Shown: positions 18,381 through 28,451 of the stretch, piece after piece | Layout of the letters: every line of letters starts with the position of its first letter | Numbering within the stretch: the stretch's first letter is position 1 | NCBI GenBank assembly: GCA_965200835.1 | Contig: OZ241390.1 | Span: 310,001-374,000 of the forward strand | Direction: 5' to 3' | DNA length: 64,000 nt | Origin: JAPPFW01 sp965200835 | Lineage (GTDB): Bacteria > Actinomycetota > Acidimicrobiia > Spongiisociales > Spongiisociaceae | The notes under the pieces: generated by a model | Databases searched by the model: none | What the model saw: the letters and a program-made list of their open reading frames with translations, nothing else | What the model was told of the DNA's origin: nothing | Translations under genes and position numbers: made by a program

Positions 18381-21048
18381 TCATCCATAGGTGATAGCTG
18401 ACCTACCTTTACACGAGACACCGAGTCGTTCTGCTAGATTCAGCAGATGATAGTTATCCGGCTCCCGAAGCAGACCATTTTGACACAGTCATAAGCATCG
18501 TCTTCTTGCTTAAGGTGTAGGTACAACCACGCGAGCCGCGACATGTCGTCTCCAGACATTTCACTATGTCCCTCCATAATATTAACTAACTGGCTAGCCA
18601 TTAGTCGACCTCATCTCTGCCTACTACATTACTGTATCTCAATTGCCTACTGAGACACTCAGCCGCATTTGATATGTCTTCAATGGACGAGTCCGGTAAA
18701 TGTGCTAGACGATATTGTGCGTTCAGTTCCCTATCGGGCATCTTAAACCGGCGAGCAGCATCAGCCAGCCACCTCCAACCATTGGCATCACTTGGATCAT
18801 CCTGTAGGTAGAGTTCCATCGCATCCAGGGCAGAAGATGGATCACCAATGTGATGGTCCTCAAAGCTCTCCAGACGAAGTCGGGCAATCTTTCGCCAGGC
18901 ACGCGGATACCCATTCGCGATATACTATAACAGTTTCAAATGATCTTCTACAGATATCTGCTGATCTATCCACGTAGCTACTTTTTATACCAAATGATCA
19001 ACTCGTCTATCATAATCAGAAATCTCAACTTTGTCACTAGTCTGCACTGCACCTAGTCGTTGTAACATCTTCGTTTGAACATCAATTCCAGGCTTCAAGT
19101 GGCTAACGCTCAGCTTTTTCTTACCAAACACTCTCGCTGCCTCCGGTACACGTAAGAGCCGGACATTGACACCATCAAGCACATCGATCATTGAGTAACG
19201 CTCAAGTGAATCAACAGCATCGGAGACATCCAGATAATCTCTGTTCTGTTGCAAAAGTCTGAGTACACCTTCACGTTCAAGCTGTACGATGAGAGAGCGC
19301 CAATTACATAGTGTCAGGAAGACCCATTGTGCACCTGGTGATAGCCTCTTATACGATCGCTCAAACAATGCTTCAAGTAAATTATCGTTTGGAGCTAGTA
19401 CTTGACGTAAGCTGCGTGCCTGACTGCCTGAAGCTACCTTTCCCAGAAATACCTTAATAACGTACGGATGGCCCTCCGCTCCATCATACAACCGATCTAA
19501 GTGACGCTTGTCCAACTTCGACGATTTGTTATAACGGATTGAAAAGTCGGCTACTAGCTGATCATACTCAGATCTCCTCATTCCAGGGACCTCAAGCGGG
19601 TAGTCCGCCTTAAACTCACGGTGTCTACCCGTTATCAACACCTTGTTCAGCAAGTGTATGTAATTGTTAAGAGTATTATAAGTCTCTGTCGGCCTCCGAA
19701 CCGTCTCAAAGTTATCAACAACAAGCAGAATAGGCTTATCGTGGGAATCTTGTGGCTTACGTGCCAATGCACGAGCTAGTAAGTCCTCTGATGGTAAGTC
19801 TTTCTGGTACGCAAATAGCTCTTTGTACAGTGCTCTATATCCGTCAGCTATCTCCTTGAAGGTCACAACTTGTGGCTTAACCTCTTTCGGTCCTTCTGGT
19901 AGGAGGTCGATATCACGAGCACTGAACCAAAAGACGATTTTGAATTTCCCTTCCTCACAGAGATCCCGTAGCACCTTTAGTGCAAGCGATGTCTTACCAA
20001 TGCCTCCACGTCCGACAAGGCTTATGACTGGATGGCGCTCATCTACCAGTAAATCCCGTAGTTCCTGCTCTAGCTGATTACGAGTCACGTAAGTTTCGGC
20101 CATTGGTGGTAGGTTTGTATAACTTCACCCGATATGTCCAGAGCACTATCACCGTGGGAGTCACTTTTAGGTAACTCACACTTCCGGTTGCAATACTCGT
20201 CGCTGTTTATCCGCTTTCGACTGTCTGTCATGTATGAGAGGACTTCAAACGTGCTGCCATTTCTATTAGTCTTGAAGGAACCATTAGCAACCATAAAGTC
20301 GCTAAGATCTATATCTGTAGAGTAGAGCGGAGTAAGGCAAGGAGTTCCGAAGCTATAGTAGACACCATCAGGGAAGCTGTACTCGCGAGAACGCTTCAAG
20401 TCTTCCAGATGGCCGTCAAGTGTGGTTAACGGGACCACTCGATATTTGCCTGATAGATTCCGACGAATGACAGCGCACGGGGCTCTTAAGATAGTAAGGT
20501 TGTCTGTGAGGATTCTAAGAGACTTTTAAAGTGGTTCAGCTGCCAAGGCACATGTGCCCGGAAGAGGAGAGCCATGACTCGTTCGATTCCGAAGCCAAAC
20601 AAAGGTTGAGAACCACGATCGGAGTGATGCGCCCGCTGACAATTCAGGTTTACCGTCAATCATCCATAATTGCGCAGGTCTCGTTTAGGAGTTCCAAGGC
20701 CTCCCGCTGCCAAACCGAGTCACTGCTCTTCCAGATCTTCGTACTGGTAATCTCTCGGGCGAAAGACCATGCCTCCTTGTTGATCTTGCCAGCAGAAGGG
20801 CCGACTAGAGTATCGTCCATTGATCTGATCCATTGACCTAAGCTGTCAGCATGAACTAAGTCAAGCTCTAGGTCGTGGCGGTTATAGTCACGGTTATCGA
20901 CTGATGATACAAAAGGGCTTACGACCAGCTTTGTCAGTAACTCACCCAGCTTGAGCAGGTCAGTAAAGTAAGTAGCGTCAGACTCGTTCGCGGTTCGTTC
21001 AACTCGTTTCCACATCCGACGGAGCGGTTGCATGATGGCTGGTGTCAT
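18381..21048 (-). pseudogene. NLR-like protein (HEPN-like, STAND/NB-ARC ATPase, TPR), heavily broken
   Basis: Joined across lesions this is one protein of about 885 residues. The N-terminal part (from the ATG at 21048) is helical and carries RNRTSH at 20574-20591, fitting the HEPN RNase motif R-N-x3-H. A middle region follows (RRNLSGKYRVVPL; SFPDGVYYSFGTP). The ATPase part has Walker A GRGGIGKTS, FWFSARDIDLLPEGP and Walker B LLVVDNFE, then helical repeats resembling TPRs (DPSDANGWRWLADAARRFK; LREPDNYHLLNLAERLG). Lesions: frameshifts near 20657, 20105, 18600 and 18472, and in-frame stops at 20526, 18985 and 18925. GC is clearly lower than in the flanks, as expected for an acquired defence-type gene. 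STAND proteins of this layout act in phage defence or cell-death signalling; the HEPN call is inference from motif and position. Confidence 0.72.
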
Positions 21049-21412
21049 TCAGTATCCCTTCTTTCAGCCGTTCTAGCTATGTCACTGATAGACTGCGCTA
21101 GTAAGAGCCTATATGGACGTGATCACTTGCTTAACTTTAAAGACTTGGCAACGTGTGCTCAACCCCAATCTACCGGTGAGGGTTCAGGCACGAACATAAC
21201 CCTGCCGGTGCCTGGGCTTGTCTAGCCGCTACTGGATTTATCAGCTGAAGCGGGCAAAGCGATCCGCTGGGTTGCTACCTAAGTCGGGTCGGTGCTGTCA
21301 TTGACATATAGAATGGTGGTTAATAATGGAGGAAACCGTGCTATGACTCATGCACATAGGGTTGTGATCAAAACGCTCGTGATCCGGAAGCTAATACACA
21401 TTCAGCGATGTA

Positions 21413-21583
21413 TTACACAGCACGGGTGTAGCGTTCTCGCTCCCAGTCGCTGACGCTCTGTTGCCAAGCTCGGGAGATGGCGAAATACTCGCTGAAGTCG
21501 GTTCCCAACGCCTGCTGAAAGGTGGTGTCGGCTCGGAAAGCCCTGAGTGCACTCTCCAGGGAGTTGGGTAACGGCAGGACCGG
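21413..21583 (-). pseudogene. Glutamine synthetase-like C-terminal remnant
   Basis: The last 56 codons read PVLPLPNSLESALRAFRAD then TTFQQALG, DFSEYFAISRAW and VSDWERERYTRAV before TAA. This is the characteristic end of glutamine synthetase-like ligases (P.LP.SL.EAL.AL.AD..F..ALG...V..Y......E......VTDWE...Y). A TAG just upstream and unrelated sequence beyond show that the catalytic domain is gone. Confidence 0.65.
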
Positions 21584-21821
21584 CTACCTCATAGGTGATG
21601 AAGACAATGGACGGATGGGACGCCTCTACGAGCGCCTCGAAACTGCCACTTCCACAGACGGTGCCCACTTCCTGGTTCTAACCATCTTCGCGCGGGGAAC
21701 GCCCAGCGGTGACGGTGCCGAGGGCGTATTCGCTTTCCAGGACCTCGGGCACCAGTGGATAGTCAACGGTGTGCGCGACTTCTTGACGCCCGAAGCCGTG
21801 GAGTGGTACCAGCTCGGGTGA
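21577..21821 (+). pseudogene. Tail of an unidentified gene, upstream part missing
   Basis: About 80 codons ending in TGA have strongly coding composition (third positions mostly G or C) and read TGYLIGDEDNGRMGRLYERL ... GVFAFQDLGHQWIVNGVRDF then LTPEAVEWYQLG. No family is recognised. The coding character starts abruptly at the edge of the glutamine-synthetase remnant, so the fragment was probably joined there by a deletion. A GTG at 21522 could open the frame but lies inside the antisense remnant. Confidence 0.4.
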
Positions 21822-21885
21822 TGGTGGGCGACCACACGCAGGAGCTACATCGATCTCCAGGATCTAATGGTTAGCATCGATCGGC

Positions 21886-23079
21886 ATGACTGACCTTCTG
21901 GCTGCTTCCCAAGATCTGTTCCCCGGACTCGTCGAGCTGCGCCGGCGCCTGCACCGTATTCCCGAGCGTGGTAACCATGTTCCGCTCACGCGCCAGGCGG
22001 TGCTCGAGGCACTGGAGGGCTTGCCATTGGAGATCGTGCTCCACGAGTCCACCAGCGGCGTGGTGGCCGTGCTGAGAGGGGATCGGCCGGGACCTGCCAT
22101 CGTGTTACGCGGCGACATGGACGCTTTGCCGGTGCAGGAGGACACCGGTCTGGAGTTCGCCAGCCGCCATCCCGGGTTCATGCACGCCTGCGGGCATGAC
22201 CTGCACACCGCCATGCTGGTGGGTGCCGCCCGCCTGCTTTCGTCGATGAAGAGCGATCTGGCCGGAACCGTGCTGTTCATGTTCCAGCCCGGTGAGGAAG
22301 GCTTTGCCGGGGCCAGGTTCATGATCGAGGAAGGGCTGCTGGAAACGGTCGAGCAGCGGCCCACGGGCGCCTTCGCCATACATGTGAACACCTGGATGCC
22401 AACGGGTTACATCCGGCACCGGCCCGGCCCCCAGCTGGCTTCCGACGACGGGATCACCATCACCGTCAGGGGCAAGGGTGGGCATGCCTCCAGCCCGTAT
22501 CTGGCCTACGATCCCATTCCGGTAGCGGCTGAGATCGTGCTTGCAGTACAGACCGCTATCACCAGGCGGATCAATGTGTTCGATCCGGGCGTGATCACTT
22601 TCGCCACCATCGAAAGCGGCAACACCCACAACGTGATCCCCGAAACGGCCCGCTTGGTGGGAACGATCCGGGCCGTATCAGACAGCACGCGGGAACAGCT
22701 TCATGCCCTGCTCCATCGGGTGGCACCCCGGATCGCGGCTGCCCATGGGGTGAAAGCCGAGGTCGACATAGAGATCGGATACCCAGTTACGGTCAACGAT
22801 CCCGAGTTCACAAGCTTGGTGGATAGGGTCGCGAGGGAAACCTTGGGAGCCGCCCAAGTTGCCACCCTAGAGGCACCCTTCATGGGCGCGGAGGACTGGA
22901 GCTATGTGCTCCAGGAGGTCCCCGGAACCATGTCCTTCCTAGGAGCCTGCCTACCTGACCAGGAACCCGGACAGGTCGCCGGCCTCCACTCCAACCAGGT
23001 GGTATTCGACGAGCAAGCGATGATCACCGGCACCGCCCTCCACGCCGCAGTAGCCGTCGCCCACTGCCACCGACCCTAG
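21886..23079 (+). CDS. M20 family amidohydrolase/peptidase (hippurate-hydrolase type)
   Basis: A 397-residue M20D zinc hydrolase that would release amino acids from N-acyl or N-aroyl conjugates. The first metal motif is GDMDALPVQE, then HACGHDLHTAMLVGAARLL and FQPGEEGFAGARFMIEEG with the catalytic/bridging Glu pair; a dimerisation domain with GKGGHASSP lies in the middle, and ESGNTHNVIPETA and APFMGAEDWSYVL complete the active site. All expected metal ligands are present. Cytoplasmic (no signal peptide). It is the first intact gene after the decayed island, convergent with the molybdenum-hydroxylase operon. Confidence 0.9.
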   Translation: MTDLLAASQDLFPGLVELRRRLHRIPERGNHVPLTRQAVLEALEGLPLEIVLHESTSGVVAVLRGDRPGPAIVLRGDMDALPVQEDTGLEFASRHPGFMHACGHDLHTAMLVGAARLLSSMKSDLAGTVLFMFQPGEEGFAGARFMIEEGLLETVEQRPTGAFAIHVNTWMPTGYIRHRPGPQLASDDGITITVRGKGGHASSPYLAYDPIPVAAEIVLAVQTAITRRINVFDPGVITFATIESGNTHNVIPETARLVGTIRAVSDSTREQLHALLHRVAPRIAAAHGVKAEVDIEIGYPVTVNDPEFTSLVDRVARETLGAAQVATLEAPFMGAEDWSYVLQEVPGTMSFLGACLPDQEPGQVAGLHSNQVVFDEQAMITGTALHAAVAVAHCHRP

Positions 23080-23356
23080 AAACGCGGCCCCACCCCGAGG
23101 CGATCTCAATCGATATACTCTTTTGTCCACCGCCTGACAACGTGTGAGGTAGGCCGTTGGATTTCCGTGCAATCCCCTCGGATTGGCGTGGGTATCTACA
23201 TCATCGACTTTGTTAACGGAGTCGAGCGACAGGTTGCTAGCCACTGACGCCAACTACGGTGATATGACCTGATCACCTGATGGCCACAGAATCGCCTTCC
23301 GAAGTCATCGGTACTGAGACAGCCGAATGTGGCTCTTCGGAACACCAGTCTGGCTT

Positions 23357-25648
23357 TCAACGGGCCGGTCGTGCATCCCCTCCTAGCTTGTGTACGAGAT
23401 CACGAATCCGGTCGGGGCTTAGGGGTAGGCTGTCCACTTCTTGCTGGCATCCCAGGGCATCGGCCACCGCGTTGGCGATCGCCGCGCCTACCGCGGTGAT
23501 GCCTCCCTCCCCCGCTCCCTTAACGCCTAGCGGGTTGCGTGGGCTGGGAGCGTCCTCAGTAACCAGTACCTCGACCTTGGGCATCTCGTGGATGGTGGGA
23601 AGCAGGTAGTCCATGAAGCTGGCCGCCAGGGGCTGGGCCGATTCGTCGAAGCGGAACTCCTCGAGCAGGGCACCCCCGACTCCTTGGGCTGCCCCACCAT
23701 GGATCTGCCCGTCGACCAGCAACGGGTTCACCGTCCTGCCCACGTCGTAGGCCACCACCAGTCGCTCGCAGTCCACCTCGCCGGTTTCCCGGTCCACGCG
23801 CACCACCGCCGCATGGATTCCATACGGATAGGTCATGTGGCTTACCTCGAACCATCCTTCCGCGGTCAAGCCCGGATCACCATCGGCCAGACCGGGGCGT
23901 AACCGGCGGGCTACCTGCCCCAGGCCCAACGCCGGACCGTCGCGTGAACCCCGCACGAAGATGCGGCCATCCTCGATTACGAGGTCGTCCAGTCGGGCTT
24001 CGAGCACCTGGGCGGCTACGTCCAGCGCCTTGTTCCGTACCTTGCGCGCCGCGATCTGCGTGGCCGAACCTGACATGACTGTGACCCGGCTGGCGAAGGC
24101 TCCCATCCCCCAGGCCAGGTCATCCGTCTGACCGTGACGAATGGTCACCGAATCGAACCCAACTCCCAGGGTGTCGGCGCAGATCTGGGCCAGGCAGGTC
24201 TCGACGCCCTGGCCGATCGACGCTGCCCCCGTGACTACCACGACCCGGCCAGCCTCATCGACCGTCACTCTTACCCCTTCGAACGGACCCAAACCGCTCT
24301 TCTCGATAAAGAAGCCCATGCCGAATCCGACCGTTTTGCCCGCCTCGCGCCGCCGTACCAGCTGACCGGTCAACTGTTCGTAGTCGAGATAGGCGAGCAG
24401 GCGATCCAGCAGCAGCTCGTAGCGGCCCGAGTCGTAGGTGACGTCAGTGCCCAAAGCCTTGACACCTCTTGCATAGGGCATCGCATCTTCCGGTATCAGG
24501 TTGCGACGGCGCACCTCGGTGGGGTCCAGCCCGACCCGCTGCGCGATCATGTCCATGAGACGCTCACGCACGAAAGTGCTCTCGTAACGCCCGGGAGCCC
24601 GATAGGTTCCGCAGGGGGTCTTGTTGCTCAACCGCACATGACCCTTGCATCGGTAGGCCGGCCACACGTAAGGACCGGGGAGCAAGGAGGATGAGAGCTC
24701 GCTGACGGTGGTCTCATGGGTGCGAAGGTACGCACCCTGGTCGACCCAGAACCGGGCATCCACTCCCCGCACCCAGCCATCCTCGTCGACTGCCGCCCGA
24801 ACGTGATAACGCTGGTCACGGGAGTGATTGGCCGCCAGCATATGCTCCCGCCGATCCTCTATCCAGCGCACCGGACGGCCAGTCCGCAGGGCCGCCCAGC
24901 ACACCAGCACATCCTCGGGATAGAGCTCGCCGCGCACCCCGAATCCCCCGCCCACATGCACTTCCCGCAGCACGACCGAGGCGGTGGGAAGGCCGAGCAT
25001 CTTGGCAATGGCCATCCGGTTGTAATGGGGCACTTTGGCGGCGCCGAACATCTCGAGCGTCGCAACGGTCGGGTCGTAGCGGGCGAGAGCACCCCGGGTT
25101 TCCATGGGAATAGCCGAGTGACGACCCACCGACATCTCCATATCGACCACCAGTGGAGCATTGCCGAACGCCGCGTCTAGATCTCCATAGCTCTTCTCGA
25201 CCACTCCGACCTCGGTGGCACCCGCCCCGTCCCGCCACGGGTCCACCACGGGTGGAAGCTCCTCCAGATCGATGAAAACTTCGTCGGCCGCGTCCTCGGC
25301 CAGGTAGGGATCATCAGCCAGGACCACCGCCACCGGCTCCCCCACGTAACGAACCGTGCCTTTGGCGAGAACCGGTTGGCCATAGCGCTCCACACCACTG
25401 ATCATCGGCATCCGAAAGTCGATCGGCGGGAGGTGGCCGGTTTCCGCCGCCGTCCACACCGCTTCCACGCCGGGAAGGGCCAGAGCTCGGGAAATGTCGA
25501 TACCGATGATCCGGCCATGGGCCACCGGTGATCGGACCACCCGCAGGTGGAGCTGATGGGGTAGGGACAGGTCGGCTACGAAACGGGCCGAGCCGGTCAG
25601 GAGGGGTCGGTCCTCGACTCTCCTGACCGGCCGGCCGACATAGGTCAT
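23357..25648 (-). CDS. Molybdenum hydroxylase large subunit (CoxL/XdhB type), copy 1
   Basis: A 763-residue aldehyde oxidase/xanthine dehydrogenase family large subunit that binds the molybdopterin-cytosine cofactor. RPVRRVEDRPLLTGSARFVAD at the start, GGGFGVRGELYPED, the loop GTYRAPGRYEST and the C-terminal catalytic Glu in GVKGAGEGG are all present. The loop is not AYRCSFR, the signature of form I carbon monoxide dehydrogenase, so a different organic substrate is likely. The ATG lies in an ATGA overlap with the small-subunit gene. It is closest in this window to the divergent third large subunit rather than to its operon mate. Confidence 0.9.
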   Translation of the reverse strand: MTYVGRPVRRVEDRPLLTGSARFVADLSLPHQLHLRVVRSPVAHGRIIGIDISRALALPGVEAVWTAAETGHLPPIDFRMPMISGVERYGQPVLAKGTVRYVGEPVAVVLADDPYLAEDAADEVFIDLEELPPVVDPWRDGAGATEVGVVEKSYGDLDAAFGNAPLVVDMEMSVGRHSAIPMETRGALARYDPTVATLEMFGAAKVPHYNRMAIAKMLGLPTASVVLREVHVGGGFGVRGELYPEDVLVCWAALRTGRPVRWIEDRREHMLAANHSRDQRYHVRAAVDEDGWVRGVDARFWVDQGAYLRTHETTVSELSSSLLPGPYVWPAYRCKGHVRLSNKTPCGTYRAPGRYESTFVRERLMDMIAQRVGLDPTEVRRRNLIPEDAMPYARGVKALGTDVTYDSGRYELLLDRLLAYLDYEQLTGQLVRRREAGKTVGFGMGFFIEKSGLGPFEGVRVTVDEAGRVVVVTGAASIGQGVETCLAQICADTLGVGFDSVTIRHGQTDDLAWGMGAFASRVTVMSGSATQIAARKVRNKALDVAAQVLEARLDDLVIEDGRIFVRGSRDGPALGLGQVARRLRPGLADGDPGLTAEGWFEVSHMTYPYGIHAAVVRVDRETGEVDCERLVVAYDVGRTVNPLLVDGQIHGGAAQGVGGALLEEFRFDESAQPLAASFMDYLLPTIHEMPKVEVLVTEDAPSPRNPLGVKGAGEGGITAVGAAIANAVADALGCQQEVDSLPLSPDRIRDLVHKLGGDARPAR

Positions 25649-26127
25649 CCCCTCATAACCTCGGCTGCCTGCCTGACGGCCTTGAGGATGTTCTGGTACC
25701 CGGTGCAGCGGCAGAGGTTGGACGAAAGCACCGATCGCAGTTCCGAGTCGCTCGGTTCCGGGTTCTCCTCCAAGTACCCGACCGCCAGCATCAGGAATCC
25801 GGGGGTGCAGAAACCGCACTGCAGCCCGTGGTTCTCCCAGAAGGCTTGCTGAATGGGGTGCAGTCGGTCACCATCAGCCAGACCTTCCACTGTCCGGATC
25901 TCTACTCCCTCACCCTGCACCGCGAACATCAGGCAGGACCGGACCGGCTGGCCGTCCATCAGGATGGTGCAGGCGCCGCACACCCCGTGCTCGCAACCCA
26001 GGTGGGTTCCGGTCAGCCCGCAGTTGTCGCGAATCGCATCGGCCAGCGTCCGTCTCGGCTCAACTCGGATCCGGTGGGAACGCCCGTTCACATCGAGGGT
26101 CACGTCGACCATGGTTGGTTCGCTCAC
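25645..26127 (-). CDS. (2Fe-2S) small subunit of molybdenum hydroxylase (CoxS type)
   Basis: A 160-residue two-cluster ferredoxin subunit. The plant-type cluster motif is GCEHGVCGACTILMDG with the fourth Cys in SCLMF; the C-terminal helical domain has QCGFCTPGFLM and LCRCTGYQNI. It passes electrons from the molybdenum site to the FAD subunit. It overlaps both neighbours by four bases (ATGA), which implies tight stoichiometric coupling. It is the only small subunit beside three large subunits in this locus. Confidence 0.93.
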   Translation of the reverse strand: MSEPTMVDVTLDVNGRSHRIRVEPRRTLADAIRDNCGLTGTHLGCEHGVCGACTILMDGQPVRSCLMFAVQGEGVEIRTVEGLADGDRLHPIQQAFWENHGLQCGFCTPGFLMLAVGYLEENPEPSDSELRSVLSSNLCRCTGYQNILKAVRQAAEVMRG

Positions 26128-28451
26128 GCCGGGATCCTTTCCTCCTGCTCCTTCCGCCTGACCAGCCGGCGTATCCGGGCTGGCGTGGCCGGAGTCTCGT
26201 TGACCTCGACGCCCAGCGGTGCAAGGGCATCGGAGATGGCGTTTATGATCGCCGCCGGGGCGCCGATGGTGCCGCCCTCGCCGAGACCTTTGGCACCGGT
26301 GAGGCTGGCGTCCGTCACCGTAACCAGATGATGAACCTCGAGGTCGGGAATCTCCGCCATGGTGGGGGGAAGATAGTCGAGCAGCGAGGTGGTCAGTATG
26401 TTGCCGTGCTCGTCGTAGATGATCTCCTCGTAGAGAGCCCCGGCGATCCCCTGGGTGATCCCACCGTGGAGCTGCCCATCGACGATCATCGGATTGATAA
26501 GCAGGCCGGCGTCCTCCACCACGATGAACCGCCCCACCCGCACCCCGCCGGTCTCGGGATCCACCTCGACCACCGCGGCATGGCAGGCATTCGAGAAGGT
26601 GCCGGCCGGATCGTAGGTGGCGTTCGTTGCTAGGCCGGGTTCCATGCCGGGGGCTAGCCGGTGGCTGGAGTGGTAGGCCAGGCGGGCCAGCTTGGATACC
26701 TCGATTCCCGAGTCGGTCCCTGACACTCGGGCCACTCCCCCGCTGATGACGATGTCCTCGGGGGCCGCCTCCAGCTGGTCGGCGGCGATGGTCGCCAGCT
26801 TGGCGCGGAGCAGGCCAGCAGCCAGCTTGGCCGCCCCACCGGCGATCACCAGCGAACGGCTGGCAAAGGTTCCCCAGCCATAGGGAGTCCGGTCGGTGTC
26901 GCTGTGGACGATCCGCACCGCAGCCGGATCCATCCCGAGGTCGTCCCCGATCAGCTGCGCCAGGCTGGTGGGAAGACCCTGACCGTGGGGTGAGGCCCCC
27001 ACCCGAGCCTCCACAGTACCCGACGGGTCCATCACCAGCTCGACCCTCTCGTATCCGGGAGTGATGTCCATGCTACGGGCAGCGAAGGCCGCTGTGCCGT
27101 AGCCGGTCCGTTCCGAGAAGACCGAAAACCCCACCCCCAGGTACCGGCCCTGGTCCCGAGCCCGGGCCTGCCGGCGGCGAAAGGCATCCAGGTCCAGCAC
27201 GGTGGCCGCCCGGGCGAGCGACTCTACATAGGAACCTTCGTCGTACGCCAGACCAGTGGCCGAGGTATAGGGGAAGCTTCGGATCAGGTTCCGGCGGCGG
27301 ATCTCGGCGGGTTCGATGTGGAAGCGGGCGGCCGCCAGGTCCATCAGCCGCTCGATCGCCAGCGTGATGACCGGGCGGGACACCCCCCGGTAGGGCGCCA
27401 TCGGGCAGGTGTTGGTGGTGATTCCTCTCGATCGGACCCGGTAGATCCGGAAGTCGTAGGGACCGGGGAGTTCCGCCAGGGCCATCAGGGGCTCTACACC
27501 GCAGGTCACCGGGTAGCAGGAATAGGCACCGATGTTGCACAGCAAGTCGGCATCCAGCGCCAGCAAGCGCCCTGCGGCGTTGAATGCACCCCTCATGCGG
27601 TATTGGTGATCACGGCTGTGGAAGGCTGCCATCAGGTTCTCGCGGCGATCCTCCAGCCAGGCCACCGTGGCTCTGAGATGCCGGGCCACCCAGACAGCCA
27701 CGACATCCTCGACTCCCAGGCAGAACTTCTGGCCGAAGGCACCTCCCACATCGGGGGCTACCACCCGCAGATCCGATTCGGGCATGCCGAGCAGGTCGGC
27801 AATGGCGGTCCGAACCACGTGGGGGGACTGGAGCGACGAGGTTAGGGTGACCCGCCCGGACCGCCGGTCGAAGGCGGCGACGGCACCCCGGGCCTCCAGC
27901 GGCATGGCACTCTCTCGCCCAGAACGCAGATCAAACTCGACCACTATGTCGGCCCCCTCGAAGGCCTCGTCAACTCCGGCTGTCCCGAACCGGGCGTCCA
28001 CTACTAGGTTCCCGGGGACCTGCTCATGCACCCTCGGAGCATCCTCTTGCAACGCGTCGACCGAACCGGTGACGTGCGGGAGCGGATCGATCTCGGCGAA
28101 GACCTGCTCGGCGGCGTCCTCGGCCTCCTCAGGCGAGCTGGCCACCACCACCGCAATGGGCTCGCCCACGAACCGCACCGTGCCGCTGGCCAGTACCGGC
28201 TGGTCGATCGGCCGGTAGTCCTCCCGATGCAGCAAGGGCCGGATGGCGCGTACGCCGGCCAGGTCGGCAGCGGTGAACATGGTCACCCCTTCGGGAGCTT
28301 CGATCGAGACGATCCGTCCGTGCGGTACCGGGCTGCGGACGAACCGGAGGAAAGCTGCCCCGGCAGCCAGGTCGGCTACGAACGCTCCCTCGCCCGCCAG
28401 CAGCGGGGGATCCTCGAATCGCAGTAGCGATCGACCGACCCAGCGGGTCAC
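26124..28451 (-). CDS. Molybdenum hydroxylase large subunit, copy 2
   Basis: A 775-residue large subunit: VGRSLLRFEDPPLLAGEGAF at the start, GGAFGQKFCLGVEDV near residue 240, the substrate-pocket loop PYRGVSRP, and the catalytic Glu in GAKGLGEGG. The pocket loop differs from both other large subunits in the locus and from form I carbon monoxide dehydrogenase. It overlaps the FAD-subunit gene upstream and the FeS gene downstream by four bases each, so M, L2, S and L1 form one transcript. Substrate unknown. Confidence 0.9.
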   Translation of the reverse strand: MTRWVGRSLLRFEDPPLLAGEGAFVADLAAGAAFLRFVRSPVPHGRIVSIEAPEGVTMFTAADLAGVRAIRPLLHREDYRPIDQPVLASGTVRFVGEPIAVVVASSPEEAEDAAEQVFAEIDPLPHVTGSVDALQEDAPRVHEQVPGNLVVDARFGTAGVDEAFEGADIVVEFDLRSGRESAMPLEARGAVAAFDRRSGRVTLTSSLQSPHVVRTAIADLLGMPESDLRVVAPDVGGAFGQKFCLGVEDVVAVWVARHLRATVAWLEDRRENLMAAFHSRDHQYRMRGAFNAAGRLLALDADLLCNIGAYSCYPVTCGVEPLMALAELPGPYDFRIYRVRSRGITTNTCPMAPYRGVSRPVITLAIERLMDLAAARFHIEPAEIRRRNLIRSFPYTSATGLAYDEGSYVESLARAATVLDLDAFRRRQARARDQGRYLGVGFSVFSERTGYGTAAFAARSMDITPGYERVELVMDPSGTVEARVGASPHGQGLPTSLAQLIGDDLGMDPAAVRIVHSDTDRTPYGWGTFASRSLVIAGGAAKLAAGLLRAKLATIAADQLEAAPEDIVISGGVARVSGTDSGIEVSKLARLAYHSSHRLAPGMEPGLATNATYDPAGTFSNACHAAVVEVDPETGGVRVGRFIVVEDAGLLINPMIVDGQLHGGITQGIAGALYEEIIYDEHGNILTTSLLDYLPPTMAEIPDLEVHHLVTVTDASLTGAKGLGEGGTIGAPAAIINAISDALAPLGVEVNETPATPARIRRLVRRKEQEERIPA

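Noticed and set aside
18381..21048. Stop-codon reassignment to explain the in-frame TAA and TAG codons
   Set aside because: All three stop codons end intact genes elsewhere in the window and the same gene also has frameshifts, so decay explains it better.
21301..21453. Short plus-strand ORF of 36 codons with a TTGACA box and GGAGG before its ATG
   Set aside because: The promoter-like spacing is about 15 bases and the last third of the ORF is antisense to the glutamine-synthetase remnant. No recognisable product; probably chance.
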